The notes beneath the pieces were generated by a model. The model did no database searches and was not told where the DNA came from. It saw only the letters and a list, made by a program, of their open reading frames with translations. 64,000 nucleotides of DNA from JAENVU01 sp031422675 (GTDB taxonomy: Bacteria; Actinomycetota; Acidimicrobiia; IMCC26256; JAENVU01): the NCBI GenBank assembly GCA_031422675.1, contig JANPMG010000028.1, positions 1 to 64,000 of the forward strand, written 5' to 3'. This document shows positions 8,178 to 16,376 of this stretch, one piece after another (position 1 is the first letter of the stretch; the number at the start of each line of letters is the position of its first letter). The translations under genes were made by a program, and so were the position numbers.

Positions 8178-8971
8178 CGAAGCGATTGATCGCCTGCTTC
8201 GACGTGATCGACGGCCGGGTCACGAAGGCGCAGCAATTCCAGCACAACATCGACGTCGCGCCCGCCGCGGAACTCGCGCAGCGCCTGTACGCGGACCAGA
8301 TCGACGAGATCGTCTTCTACGACATCACGGCCAGTTCCCAACAACGCCAGATCGATCTCGAGACCGTCCGCGCGGTGGCCGAGCACGTCTTCGTGCCCTT
8401 CACCGTCGGCGGCGGTATCCGTGATCTCGACGACATGTTCCTCGTGCTCAAAGCCGGCGCCGAGAAGATCAGCATCGACTCGATGGCGGTTCGCAATCCC
8501 GAGATCATCCGCGCCGGCGCCGAAGCCTTCGGAAATCAATGCATCGTGCTGTCCACCCAGGTCAAACGCGTGGGAGTCAGCGAGGCGTTTCCCAGCGGCT
8601 ACGAGGTCTTCATCGACGGCGCCCGAACCGCCACCGGTCTCGACGCGGTGGCATGGGTGAAGCGCGCAGCGGATCTCGGTGCCGGTGAGATCGTCGTGAA
8701 CAGCATCGACTGCGACGGCACCGCCGCGGGTTACGACCTCGACATCACACGTGCGGTCGCCGATGCAGTGGTGGTGCCGGTGATCGCATCCGGGGGTGCC
8801 GGAACGGTCGACCACATTGCCGACGGGCTCACCGGTGGTGGAGCGAGCGCGGCCATCATCAGTTCGATTCTCTACTCACCGCGGTTCGAGCGAAATGTCG
8901 GCGTCGCGGAACTGAAACACGGCCTGGCCGAGCGCGGCGTGCACATGCGCCCCTGGATCGCGCCGACCTGA
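8171..8971 (+). CDS. hisF: HisF-like cyclase subunit with altered catalytic residues
   Basis: 266 residues, a (beta/alpha)8 barrel clearly aligned to HisF: 'KRLIACFDVIDGR' (Arg5, Asp11), 'FYDITASS' (Asp51 position), 'TVGGGIRD', 'GYDL', 'VIASGGAG'. In standard Thermotoga HisF numbering the second catalytic acid Asp130 is Gln here ('CIVLSTQVKR'; normally AIDAKR). Asn103 is Asp ('SIDS'), Thr171 is Asn and Arg175 is Cys ('NSIDCDGT'). Asp11 and the Asp176 equivalent are kept. D130 replacement strongly impairs known HisF enzymes, so this pair may use a different substrate from PRFAR. It overlaps hisH and ends convergently with rsfS. Confidence 0.85.
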   Translation: MLTKRLIACFDVIDGRVTKAQQFQHNIDVAPAAELAQRLYADQIDEIVFYDITASSQQRQIDLETVRAVAEHVFVPFTVGGGIRDLDDMFLVLKAGAEKISIDSMAVRNPEIIRAGAEAFGNQCIVLSTQVKRVGVSEAFPSGYEVFIDGARTATGLDAVAWVKRAADLGAGEIVVNSIDCDGTAAGYDLDITRAVADAVVVPVIASGGAGTVDHIADGLTGGGASAAIISSILYSPRFERNVGVAELKHGLAERGVHMRPWIAPT

Positions 8972-9004
8972 TCACCGGCAGGTGATGCGCAGATCCGGCG
9001 CCGG

Positions 9005-9370
9005 TCAGCCGACCGCGCGCTCGGTGGGCTCCCACTCGATGAGGTCCGCGTCGGACCACAACCGTTCGAGGGCGTAGAAGTCCCGGGTCTCGGTGAGGAA
9101 GACGTGCACCACCAACAGGCCGTAATCCATCAAGACCCACGTCGCGTCCTTGAGACCCTCGATGCGAAGGGGCGCGATGTCGGCTTCGATCTTCAGCGTC
9201 AGCTCGACCTCGTCACAGATGGCTCGGACCTGTCGGGTGTTGGCGCCCGATGCGATCACGAACGCCTCGGTGATGCCGATGATGTCCCCCACGTCGAGGA
9301 TCAGCACGTCGGTCGCGATCTTCTCCGCGGCGGCCCGGGCCGCGGCAATGGCCATGTCCGTTGCGTTCAA
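9005..9370 (-). CDS. rsfS: Ribosomal silencing factor RsfS
   Basis: About 121 residues. RsfS/Iojap binds ribosomal protein L14 and blocks subunit joining under starvation. Family signatures: 'AAAEKIATDVLILDV' at the N-terminus, 'FVIASGANTRQVRAI', 'EGLKDATWVLMDYG' and 'VVHVF'. I chose the TTG at 9370 because GGAAGG precedes it by 6 nt and it overlaps the stop of the upstream gene (TTGA). The ATG at 9355 is an alternative. Location behind nadD and a LytR_C gene is the usual actinobacterial order nadD / LytR-type / rsfS. Confidence 0.92.
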   Translation of the reverse strand: MNATDMAIAAARAAAEKIATDVLILDVGDIIGITEAFVIASGANTRQVRAICDEVELTLKIEADIAPLRIEGLKDATWVLMDYGLLVVHVFLTETRDFYALERLWSDADLIEWEPTERAVG

Positions 9371-10878
9371 CTGTTTCCTTCCGGTGCGCCGTACTGCGGA
9401 CAATCGGCGCCGACCACGATGGTGACGTCCGAGATACCGAGATCCTTCCGAGCCTTACGCAGCGATCCACATCCCATCGCATCGAGCAGCCGTTGCGCAC
9501 TGTCACGCCACTCGTCCTGGTAGTACACGATCTCGGTGGAGTTCTGGCCGAAGCCGCGCACGTTTTCGGTGAGGGTGATCTTTCCGCCCGCCGGGACGAC
9601 CTTTTCGGCGACGGCCTGCGCCACCCCGAGGAAGCCGGTGCCGTTCAACACCTCGACCCGAGGGCGGCCCTGACCGGTTCCGAGACGCTCCCGCGGAAAT
9701 GCTCGCTGCACGTAGGCGACGACATCCGCCTCACGAACCGCGAATCGTTCGCCACCGGTGATCGCGATGGAATCGACGGGCAGCGTGTCGAGCCGGTGAT
9801 CGGGCGCGGCGGCGGCAGCAATCAACGCTTCGAGATTGGTCTGGAGACCGGCGGTTCGGCGGGCGATCTCGGGATCCCTCAGGCGGTCCAACCACGCCTC
9901 GATGACCGTGCCTGCCGTCACCAGCCGATCCAGTTCGTTGACCGACTGCGGCCCCACCAGCAGCTCGGTCGCCTGGGCCGACGACAGGTCCTGCTCGCCC
10001 ACCGGGTAGCTCACCGGCGGAAGGAGGATCTCGACTTCGCCGGCAAGGGTCACCGGGATCGGTGCGGCCGGGCCCAGAATCGCGGTCAGTCCGGCATCGT
10101 CGAGGACGACCGTGTGACCGATGCCGATGCCGACCACGTTCTCGACGCCCGTTGCCAGCCGGGCGCCACCGTCATCGACCGGTATCGCGCCGAGCGTCGC
10201 GACACCGAGCGCGGGCACGTCGAGTTGGGTGGCCACCGGGATGAGCAGGGCGGATCCCGTGGCGCGGTCGGCGCCGAGCAGGACGATGAGATCGTTGCCT
10301 ACCTGCGGGCGGTGATGGACGAGCAGCAATGTTCCGGGCGCGGGGGTACCGCTGCTGCGGGCGGGAGGGCGGCGGGTTTCGGGCTCCTCGTTCGCGGCCC
10401 GCACGATCACGCCGATCGCGACGAGGATCGCAAGCGCGCCGGCGATCGCCGGCATCGTCCGGGCCCAGAACCGCGACGACGAACCCACCGTTCGGTTCGG
10501 GTTCGGGTTCGGCCGGGCGCTCGTTCGCTTCGGCTTCGGGTTCGGCCGGGGGCGGGTGCGGCGCGAACGGCGGGCGACGGAGTCGGGCGGTTCCGTTTCC
10601 GTTTCCGTTTCCGGCTCAGACTCAGGCTCCGGCTCCGGCGCCGGTTCCTCCTCAACCGCCGGCTCCTCGAGCACAAGCTCCTCGACCACCCGCTCCTCGA
10701 CGACGAGTTCACCGGTCGGCGGGTCCGCCTCGACCGCAGGTTCGGGCCGGGCGTTCATCCGCTTCGTGCGGCGGCGGGCGTTCCGGCGCGCGCGGCGGCG
10801 GGCGAACCAGGACTTCTGGCGCCGACGCTGCGCTCGCGTGGGTACGGGCGCCGCGCCGTCGGCGGGCTGCTCCGTCAT
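9367..10878 (-). CDS. Membrane-anchored LytR_C-domain protein with degenerate LCP-like region
   Basis: 503 residues. The start is the ATG at 10878, overlapping the nadD stop (ATGA); the open frame further upstream is nadD antisense. Order: basic N-terminus (~20-40, RRxARR repeats), Glu/Pro/Thr-rich spacer (~60-100), basic Pro-Asn repeats, one transmembrane helix (~140-160, 'AGALAILVAIGVIV'), an LCP-like extracytoplasmic region (~185-400) and a C-terminal LytR_C domain ('PRVEVLNGTGFLGVAQAVAE'). Canonical LCP phosphotransferases have a catalytic Arg/Asp after the first strands ('SIPRD'); here the corresponding segment is 'LIPVATQLDV', so catalytic activity is doubtful. Neighbours nadD and rsfS match the conserved actinobacterial cluster. 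A cell-envelope role is inferred. Confidence 0.8.
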   Translation of the reverse strand: MTEQPADGAAPVPTRAQRRRQKSWFARRRARRNARRRTKRMNARPEPAVEADPPTGELVVEERVVEELVLEEPAVEEEPAPEPEPESEPETETETEPPDSVARRSRRTRPRPNPKPKRTSARPNPNPNRTVGSSSRFWARTMPAIAGALAILVAIGVIVRAANEEPETRRPPARSSGTPAPGTLLLVHHRPQVGNDLIVLLGADRATGSALLIPVATQLDVPALGVATLGAIPVDDGGARLATGVENVVGIGIGHTVVLDDAGLTAILGPAAPIPVTLAGEVEILLPPVSYPVGEQDLSSAQATELLVGPQSVNELDRLVTAGTVIEAWLDRLRDPEIARRTAGLQTNLEALIAAAAAPDHRLDTLPVDSIAITGGERFAVREADVVAYVQRAFPRERLGTGQGRPRVEVLNGTGFLGVAQAVAEKVVPAGGKITLTENVRGFGQNSTEIVYYQDEWRDSAQRLLDAMGCGSLRKARKDLGISDVTIVVGADCPQYGAPEGNS

Positions 10879-11450
10879 GGGCTCGCAGTGTAGAGGTCGT
10901 GCACACGGATGAACCGCACCACCTCGGGCGGGATCAACCCGTCCACCGGCTCGCCGCGTGCGAGTCGCGACCGCAGATCGGATGAGGAAATATCGAGGCG
11001 TGGGATGGGAACCCGCACGAAGCGCCAGTCCGGACCCGGCGGCACGGCGTGCTCCCCCGCCCGCTCCACCACCACGATCGTGGCCAGGTGACGGGTCTCC
11101 TCGAGTCGCCGCCACGTCGGCATGTTCGCGACCGCGTCGGCACCGAGAATCAGGAACAGCTCGACGCCCGGTCCGGCCAGGTCCTCGAGCGTGTCCGCGG
11201 TGACCGACGGGCCATCTCGTTCCACCTCGACGCGGGAGACGTCGACGCCGTCCACCGATCCAACGGCGAGTTCGCACATTTCGGCCCGCCGGTCCTTGGC
11301 GGCCACGACCGTGCCGGACTTCTGCCACGGATCGCCCGCCGGAACGAGCACCACCCGATCGAGTCCGAGCGCGCGACCGACTTCCGCCGCGACGAAGACG
11401 TGTGCGGCGTGGATCGGGTCGAACGTTCCTCCGTAGACCCCGAGCCGCAT
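10875..11450 (-). CDS. nadD: Nicotinate-nucleotide adenylyltransferase
   Basis: 191 residues. It transfers AMP from ATP to nicotinate mononucleotide, making deamido-NAD. The nucleotidyltransferase signature 'GGTFDPIHAAH' (HxGH variant HAAH) is at residues 8-18, and the second motif 'ISSSDLRSRL' (ISSTxIR type) is near 150-160. Length is standard. The ATG at 11450 is preceded by the divergent ACT-domain gene. Its stop overlaps the next start by 4 nt, indicating one operon with the LytR_C gene and rsfS. Confidence 0.95.
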   Translation of the reverse strand: MRLGVYGGTFDPIHAAHVFVAAEVGRALGLDRVVLVPAGDPWQKSGTVVAAKDRRAEMCELAVGSVDGVDVSRVEVERDGPSVTADTLEDLAGPGVELFLILGADAVANMPTWRRLEETRHLATIVVVERAGEHAVPPGPDWRFVRVPIPRLDISSSDLRSRLARGEPVDGLIPPEVVRFIRVHDLYTASP

Positions 11451-11509
11451 CGGCCGAAGTCTAGGAAGCAGGCCGGCGACGGTTGAGACCCCTCACCCGG
11501 CCGAGTCCT

Positions 11510-12118
11510 ATGGTTCACCCGGTGTCGAGTTGTCTTGCCCTCATCCGAGTGCGCGTCCCCGATCGTCCGGGCGCGCTCGGATTGGTGGCATCGCGCATCG
11601 GTGCACTCAAGGGCGACATCGTCGGCATCGAGGTGCTCAGCCGTCACGACGGAGTCGCCGTCGACGAACTCGCGGTGGTCCTCCCCCACGCCGACCTCAT
11701 CGCCGCGGTCACCCGGGAGATCAACGAGGTGGACGGGGCCGACACCGAAGCCGTCAGCATCGTCGATGCGCTCCCCGAGCCGCGGCTCGACGCGGTGCGC
11801 TCGGCGATCTCGCTGGCTCGGGCGGCGCCGACCGGTGCGCTGATGGAGACGCTGACGATCGAGGTCGCAACATCCGTGCGCGCCGACTGGTGCGCGGTCA
11901 TCGACCCGTCCATCATCGACCCCGGCATCATCGCGTCGACGCCCGGGTGCCCGGCCGACCCCGACGCCCGGGCGACGCATGCAGTCCCGATCGGCGAGAG
12001 TGGGCTGCGACTCGCGGTCGGACGGACCGAGGCATTTCGAGTGGGCGAGATCGACGTGATCCTCGCCTGGTGCGAGTACGCCACCACCCTCGCGAAATCG
12101 ATGCCGGACCGAGACTGA
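11510..12118 (+). CDS. ACT domain-containing protein
   Basis: 202 residues from the ATG at 11510 (a GTG at 11522 is also plausible). The N-terminal ~70 residues form an ACT domain: 'RVPDRPGALGLVASRIG' with the DRPG.L turn typical of ligand-binding ACT modules, then 'GDIVGIEVL'. The remainder is a second, less obvious alpha/beta region ending 'DVILAWCEYATTLAKS'. ACT proteins bind amino acids or similar ligands, and the stand-alone form here suggests a sensor or regulator. It is divergent from nadD and convergent with the VWA gene. It is one of the few plus-strand genes in the 9-42 kb block. Confidence 0.75.
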   Translation: MVHPVSSCLALIRVRVPDRPGALGLVASRIGALKGDIVGIEVLSRHDGVAVDELAVVLPHADLIAAVTREINEVDGADTEAVSIVDALPEPRLDAVRSAISLARAAPTGALMETLTIEVATSVRADWCAVIDPSIIDPGIIASTPGCPADPDARATHAVPIGESGLRLAVGRTEAFRVGEIDVILAWCEYATTLAKSMPDRD

Positions 12119-12145
12119 TTTCCTGCCTCATCGAACCCGTGCCGC

Positions 12146-13675
12146 CTACGCGTCGATGACCGCCGAGACGAAACGTTCGAGCTGGCGCAGGTTGCGACAC
12201 TCATAGACCCCGTCGCAGTGCATGCCGTACTCCGAGACCACGGAATCGCCCGTGTCCCAGTACCCGCGCGGCTCGGGGTTCAGCCAGTACAGCCGACGCG
12301 CCTTCTGACGCATCTCCTTCAGCACCCAGTGCTGGGTGGCGTGATAGTTGTTGCGAGCGTCGCCGAGCAGGATGATCGACGTCTTCTGGGTGATCTCGGC
12401 GAGGTGTCGATCGTGGAACACCTCGAAGGCGTGGCCGTAGTCCGAGTGGCCGTCGACCCACACGACGTCGGCCTCGGTGTTCACGCGATGAACGGCTTCG
12501 GAGATCTCGTTCGACTCCTCGAAGAACCGGGTGACTTCGTCGATCCCGTCGATGAACACCCAGGACCGAACCTTCGAGAACTGTCCGGCCATCGCGTAGA
12601 CGAACTGGAGGGTAAATCGGGCGAAGCTCGCCACCGATCCGGAGATATCCGCGACCACCATGATCTCGGGCTTGGACGGCCGCGGATTCTTGAACTTGGG
12701 CTCCGCCGGCACGCCTCCGTACGAGAGTGAGTGACGCACGGTGGCCCGGAAGTCCAGCTGACCTCGATTGCGCCGCTTCCGCCGCTGCGCGAGCCGAGCG
12801 GCGAGCGCGCGAGTCAACGGCTCGATGGCGCGTTGGAGCTGTTGCATCTCCTCGCGGGACGCGTGCATGAAATCGACGTCTTCGGGGAGGGGCTTGCGCA
12901 AGGTGCGGGCCATTGCTTCGACCCCGCGATCGGCCACCAACCGGCGGCGAATCTCGGCTTCGACCATCTCGCGAAACTCTTTGAGCCGCTGCTGGAACTC
13001 CTCGCGCTCGAAGCGCGCCGCTAGGTCGTCGGCCGGTTCGTCGGGCGCGTCACCGTCGGGGCCGGGGGGCTGCCCACGCTCCATCATCCGTTGCGCGAGG
13101 CCGTCGTAATCGAGCTGACGGAGCGTGCGGTAGAGGTAATACGTGCCACCGACCGGACGGCCGGGCTCCATCCCGGCGAAGCGGGCCACCGCCGCCTGCG
13201 CGAGTTGGCGCAGTTGTTCCCGATCCATCGACATGAGGGCCGAGAGCAACATCTCGGCCAACTCTTCGTTGCTCAGACCTTCACCCGAGCCACCGCTGCC
13301 CTGCTGGCCCGGGATCCCTCCGGACTCCTCCCCTTCGCCCGGCTCTTCGCTGCTGCCGTCGCCCCCGTCGGCGCCGATCCCACCCGAGTACAGGGCGAAG
13401 TAGACGTCGAAGACGGTGTCAAACGCGCGCCGGTGCCGAAAATGTTTCACCAGCGTGGCGGCCAGGACTTCGCGGAACGCGGCCCGATCGGTGAGGGGGA
13501 TGTGCTCGACCCCCCGCATGGCGTCGAGGTTCTCGGTCATCGACACCGGCAGACCGGCGGCGCGCAGTTCGTGCACGAACCCCTGCAGAACGTCGAGCAT
13601 CACCCCGGACCCGACCCCGGAGGGAACCTCGATCTGATTCCTGGTCATCGCGTCCGCCAACTTCGCAAAGTGCAC
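12146..13675 (-). CDS. CoxE-like VWA domain-containing protein
   Basis: 509 residues from a GTG at 13675 preceded by GAGTGGA; ATGs at 13648 and 13600 are alternatives, and family members often start near 'MLDVLQGFVHELRAAGLPVS'. After an alpha-helical N-terminus there is a Gly/Glu/Ser-rich linker (~100-130), a helical middle with many charged residues, then a VWA metal-ion-dependent fold (~345-500) with a MIDAS-type 'VVADISGSVASF' (DxSxS) and 'LLGDARNNY'. It lies 63 bp behind a MoxR-family ATPase. MoxR-VWA pairs act as chaperone-like assembly or metal-insertion systems. The client is unknown. Confidence 0.85.
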   Translation of the reverse strand: MHFAKLADAMTRNQIEVPSGVGSGVMLDVLQGFVHELRAAGLPVSMTENLDAMRGVEHIPLTDRAAFREVLAATLVKHFRHRRAFDTVFDVYFALYSGGIGADGGDGSSEEPGEGEESGGIPGQQGSGGSGEGLSNEELAEMLLSALMSMDREQLRQLAQAAVARFAGMEPGRPVGGTYYLYRTLRQLDYDGLAQRMMERGQPPGPDGDAPDEPADDLAARFEREEFQQRLKEFREMVEAEIRRRLVADRGVEAMARTLRKPLPEDVDFMHASREEMQQLQRAIEPLTRALAARLAQRRKRRNRGQLDFRATVRHSLSYGGVPAEPKFKNPRPSKPEIMVVADISGSVASFARFTLQFVYAMAGQFSKVRSWVFIDGIDEVTRFFEESNEISEAVHRVNTEADVVWVDGHSDYGHAFEVFHDRHLAEITQKTSIILLGDARNNYHATQHWVLKEMRQKARRLYWLNPEPRGYWDTGDSVVSEYGMHCDGVYECRNLRQLERFVSAVIDA

Positions 13676-13738
13676 GTCGTTCCACTCACCCGCCGGGGGT
13701 ACCAGCCGCGCGGGCCGCGCCGGCCTCTCGGGCCTCGC

Positions 13739-14629
13739 TCACAGCCCGCGACCGGTGGGGCCGGACGAGTCGACGAGTTCCTTGCGCGCCTTTGCGATGT
13801 CGGTCTGGTACTTGAGCAACACGTGGAGCGTGTCGCCGATCACCTGCGGGTCGATGGACTTGTGACCGAGGAACAACAACGTGCGGGCCCAGTCGATCGT
13901 CTCCGAGATCGACGGTGCCTTCTTGATGTCCAGGGCGCGGATCGAGCGGACGACCTGCGCGATCTGCTCCGCCAACTCGTCGTCGATCTCGGGCACCCGA
14001 ACCCGCACGATCTCCTTCTCGCGTTCGAGCTCGGGGTAATCGATGTGCAGGTACAGGCAGCGACGCTTCAACGCTTCGGACAACTCACGCGTGTTGTTCG
14101 ATGTGAGGAGCACGATCGGGCGCTGTTTGCCGACGATCGTGCCCAGTTCGGGAATCGAGACCTGGAAATCGGAGAGCACTTCGAGCAGCAAGGCCTCGGT
14201 CTCGATCTCGACTCGGTCCACCTCGTCGATCAGCAACACGATCGGCTCGTCGGAACGGATCGCCTCAAGCAGCGGCCGGGTGAGCAGGAAGGATTCGGAG
14301 AAGATGTCGGACTCGACCGCCGCCCAGTCCGCCTCGTGCTCGCGGTCGGCCTGGATCCGCAGGAGCTGCTTCTTGTAGTTCCACTCGTAGAGCGCCTTCG
14401 ACTCGTCGAGGCCCTCGTAACACTGCAAGCGGATCAGCCGCGATCCGGTGATCTCCGCGATCGCTTTGGCGAGTTCGGTCTTGCCGACGCCGGCCGGGCC
14501 CTCCACGAGCACCGGCTTCTCCAACCGGTCGGCCAGATACACGACGCCGGCGATACCGGTGTCGGCCAGATAATCGACGGCACGCAGCCGCTCGATCGCA
14601 TCATCGACCGACGAGAAACGCTCTGCCAC
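13739..14629 (-). CDS. MoxR family AAA+ ATPase
   Basis: 296 residues. Walker A 'GPAGVGKTELAKAIAE' (~44-60), Walker B 'IVLLIDEVDRV' (~128-138), sensor 1 'VLLTSNNTRELSEALKRRC'. The helical insert and length fit the CoxD/MoxR clade. The GTG start at 14629 shares one base with the proA stop (TAGTG), so it is translationally coupled to proA. The downstream VWA gene is its likely partner. Coupling to proA may be only operonic. The probable job is ATP-driven remodelling or maturation of an unidentified protein. Confidence 0.92.
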   Translation of the reverse strand: MAERFSSVDDAIERLRAVDYLADTGIAGVVYLADRLEKPVLVEGPAGVGKTELAKAIAEITGSRLIRLQCYEGLDESKALYEWNYKKQLLRIQADREHEADWAAVESDIFSESFLLTRPLLEAIRSDEPIVLLIDEVDRVEIETEALLLEVLSDFQVSIPELGTIVGKQRPIVLLTSNNTRELSEALKRRCLYLHIDYPELEREKEIVRVRVPEIDDELAEQIAQVVRSIRALDIKKAPSISETIDWARTLLFLGHKSIDPQVIGDTLHVLLKYQTDIAKARKELVDSSGPTGRGL

Positions 14630-15879
14630 TATGGCCTCACTTGTCCGTGTCCCCAGACCACGTACTTCGCGGTCGTCAGTTGTTGCAGCCCCATCGGTCC
14701 ACGGGCGTGGAGTTTCTGGGTCGAGATCCCGATTTCCGCGCCGAAGCCGAACTCTTCGCCGTCGGTGAAGCGGGTCGACGCGTTCACCACCACGGCGGCG
14801 GCATCGACCTCGCGCGTGAACCGCCGGGCGGCGTCGAGGTCGGCGGTGAGGATGGCTTCGGTGTGGCCGCTGGTGAAGCGGTTGATGTGTTCGATCGCGT
14901 CGTCGAGCGACGACACGGTGCCGACGCTCAGCTTCAGCGCCAGGAACTCGCGGCCGAAGTCTTCATCCGAGGCCGGGCCCATCGCCGGCACCCGGGCGCG
15001 CGACCGTTCGTCGCCGACGAGCTCGACGCCCTCGGCCTCGAGCGCCGCGGCCACTCGCGGGAGGAACGTGTCGGCGACGGATTCGTGGACCAACAGCGTC
15101 TCGGCCGCGTTACAGACCCCCGGACGCTGGGTCTTCGCGTTCACCACGATGTCGATGGCGCGGTCCAGATCGGCCGACGCGTCCACGTAGATCTGACAGT
15201 TGCCGTCACCGTCGATGATGACGGGAACCGTTGCGTTCGCGCGGATACTCGCGATCAGCGCCGGACCACCGCGAGGAATCAGACAGTCGACGAAGTCGGT
15301 CAACTGCATCACCTTGATCGCGACGTCGTACGACGGATCCTCCACCAGGATCAGTGCATCTTCGGGCAGACCGGCTTTCCCGAACCCCGACCGCAACGCG
15401 GCGGCGATCGCGATGTTGGATCGCAGCGCGGTGCCACTCCCCCGCAACAACGCCGCGTTGCCGGCCTTCAGGCACAGCCCGGCGGCATCCGAGGTGACGT
15501 TGGGACGGTTCTCATAAATGATCGCCACCACACCGAGCGGTACGCGCACCTGTTGGATCTCGAGCCCGTTGGGCCGCACCCACCCCGAGATGATCTCGCC
15601 GACCGGGTCCGGGAGCGAGGCCACGTTGCGCAAGCCCGCGGCCATGGCCTCGATCCGGGCGGGGGTCAGCCGGAGCCGGTCCAGGGGTCCGGCTTCCATG
15701 CCGTCGGCGGTGGCGGCGTCCAGATCGGCGGCGTTGGCGTCGAGGATCTCGGCGGCGTGTTCGACGAGAACGTCCGCCGCGGTCCGGAGTGCATTGTCCT
15801 TGGCTTCCGTCCCGGCTTTCGCCACTGCGCGTGACGCAATCCGGGCGCGCCGACCCAGCTCGAGGACTTCATCCGACAT
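14629..15879 (-). CDS. proA: Glutamate-5-semialdehyde dehydrogenase (gamma-glutamyl phosphate reductase)
   Basis: 416 residues, standard length. It reduces gamma-glutamyl phosphate with NADPH in proline synthesis. Signatures include 'PLGVVAIIYENRPNVT', 'RGGPALIASI', and the catalytic Cys in 'RPGVCNAAETLLVH'. The start is the ATG at 15879 ('MSDEVLELGRRARIASRAVA'). It works after ProB, whose gene ends about 500 bp upstream on the same strand. The unusual gap between proB and proA is filled with repeats and hairpins. Confidence 0.96.
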   Translation of the reverse strand: MSDEVLELGRRARIASRAVAKAGTEAKDNALRTAADVLVEHAAEILDANAADLDAATADGMEAGPLDRLRLTPARIEAMAAGLRNVASLPDPVGEIISGWVRPNGLEIQQVRVPLGVVAIIYENRPNVTSDAAGLCLKAGNAALLRGSGTALRSNIAIAAALRSGFGKAGLPEDALILVEDPSYDVAIKVMQLTDFVDCLIPRGGPALIASIRANATVPVIIDGDGNCQIYVDASADLDRAIDIVVNAKTQRPGVCNAAETLLVHESVADTFLPRVAAALEAEGVELVGDERSRARVPAMGPASDEDFGREFLALKLSVGTVSSLDDAIEHINRFTSGHTEAILTADLDAARRFTREVDAAAVVVNASTRFTDGEEFGFGAEIGISTQKLHARGPMGLQQLTTAKYVVWGHGQVRP

Positions 15880-15952
15880 CGTTGGATCATAACGACACCC
15901 CTCCCACACCCGTCCGAGAGAAACGCCATCCCACCCTCCCCCCACCTCCCCC

Positions 15953-16002
15953 AACTCGCACCGAAAGCGCAAGCCTGGGCTTGCGTTTCACGCGTCGGTT
16001 CG
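15953..16002 (+). repeat. Dispersed palindromic intergenic repeat, copy A
   Basis: This 50-bp element aligns with the reverse complement of 57982-58031. Shared blocks are 'aactcg', 'aaagcgcaagcc', 'gcttgc' and 'cgcgtcggttcg'. The centre 'gcaagcctgggcttgc' is a near-perfect inverted repeat. Both copies lie in intergenic DNA 42 kb apart, as expected for a REP-like dispersed element. Confidence 0.75.
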
Positions 16003-16023
16003 GGTTGTCGCGGCCCGCGCCGA

Positions 16024-16074
16024 CCCCCGAGCCGGGGCCCAAGCGGCCTGCGCCGCCAGGCGCGAGAGCGGAAA
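16024..16074 (+). repeat. 51-bp intergenic direct repeat, copy 1
   Basis: Matches 16118-16168 with two mismatches (offset 94 bp). It begins 'cccccgagccggggccc' and ends 'gagagcggaaa', with an internal GC-rich dyad. Confidence 0.85.
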
Positions 16075-16117
16075 CCCGAAGGCGAGGGACGACCACCACC
16101 GTGCCAGTCCGCGCGGT

Positions 16118-16168
16118 CCCCCGAGCCGGGGCCCGAGCGGCCTGCGCCGCCAGGCGCAAGAGCGGAAA
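16118..16168 (+). repeat. 51-bp intergenic direct repeat, copy 2
   Basis: Second copy of the 16024-16074 element, 49 of 51 bases identical. It is followed by 'tttggagaggg', a tail also seen beside the 31.7-kb repeats. Confidence 0.85.
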
Positions 16169-16175
16169 TTTGGAG

Positions 16176-16203
16176 AGGGCCGCCGGATTGCTCCGACGGC
16201 CCT
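16176..16203 (-). terminator. GC-rich hairpin downstream of proB
   Basis: AGGGCCG pairs with CGGCCCT, then after one C/A mismatch CGGA pairs with TCCG, around a TTGC loop. A second hairpin lies at 16222-16246 (GGGCCC arms). Neither has a T-tract, so termination is only possible, not shown. Confidence 0.35.
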
Positions 16204-16376
16204 CATCCCCTCGTCTGCCGTGGGCCCCGGTCAGCGACCCGGGCCCTCCCCCCGTACCGGCAGGCGAGCGACGGGCTCAGTGTGACCCGCGACACAGGAT
16301 GATTGCAAGCTCCGCCCGGAATTCATTTCGGGTGAAACTCTTCCCAGACGCTGTCCGCAGACGCCGGTCCCGGCGC

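Larger units (their letters stand above)
15880..16376. other. Repeat-rich intergenic stretch between proB and proA
   Basis: About 500 bp without a credible gene; open frames here are Arg/Pro/Gly-rich and follow repeat units. It contains the 50-bp element at 15953-16002 (second copy at 57982-58031), the 51-bp pair at 16024/16118, and two GC-rich hairpins at 16176-16203 and 16222-16246. Confidence 0.7.

Noticed and set aside
8970..8986. Short hairpin (ATCACC/GGTGAT) after hisF as a terminator
   Set aside because: Six-base stem with no T-tract; too weak to annotate.
10879..11328. N-terminal extension of the LytR_C protein
   Set aside because: Lies in another frame of nadD; the ATG at 10878 with the 4-nt overlap is far better.
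15887..16206. Small Arg/Pro/Gly-rich minus-strand open frames between proB and proA
   Set aside because: They follow the 51-bp repeat units and show no protein-like composition or ribosome site.
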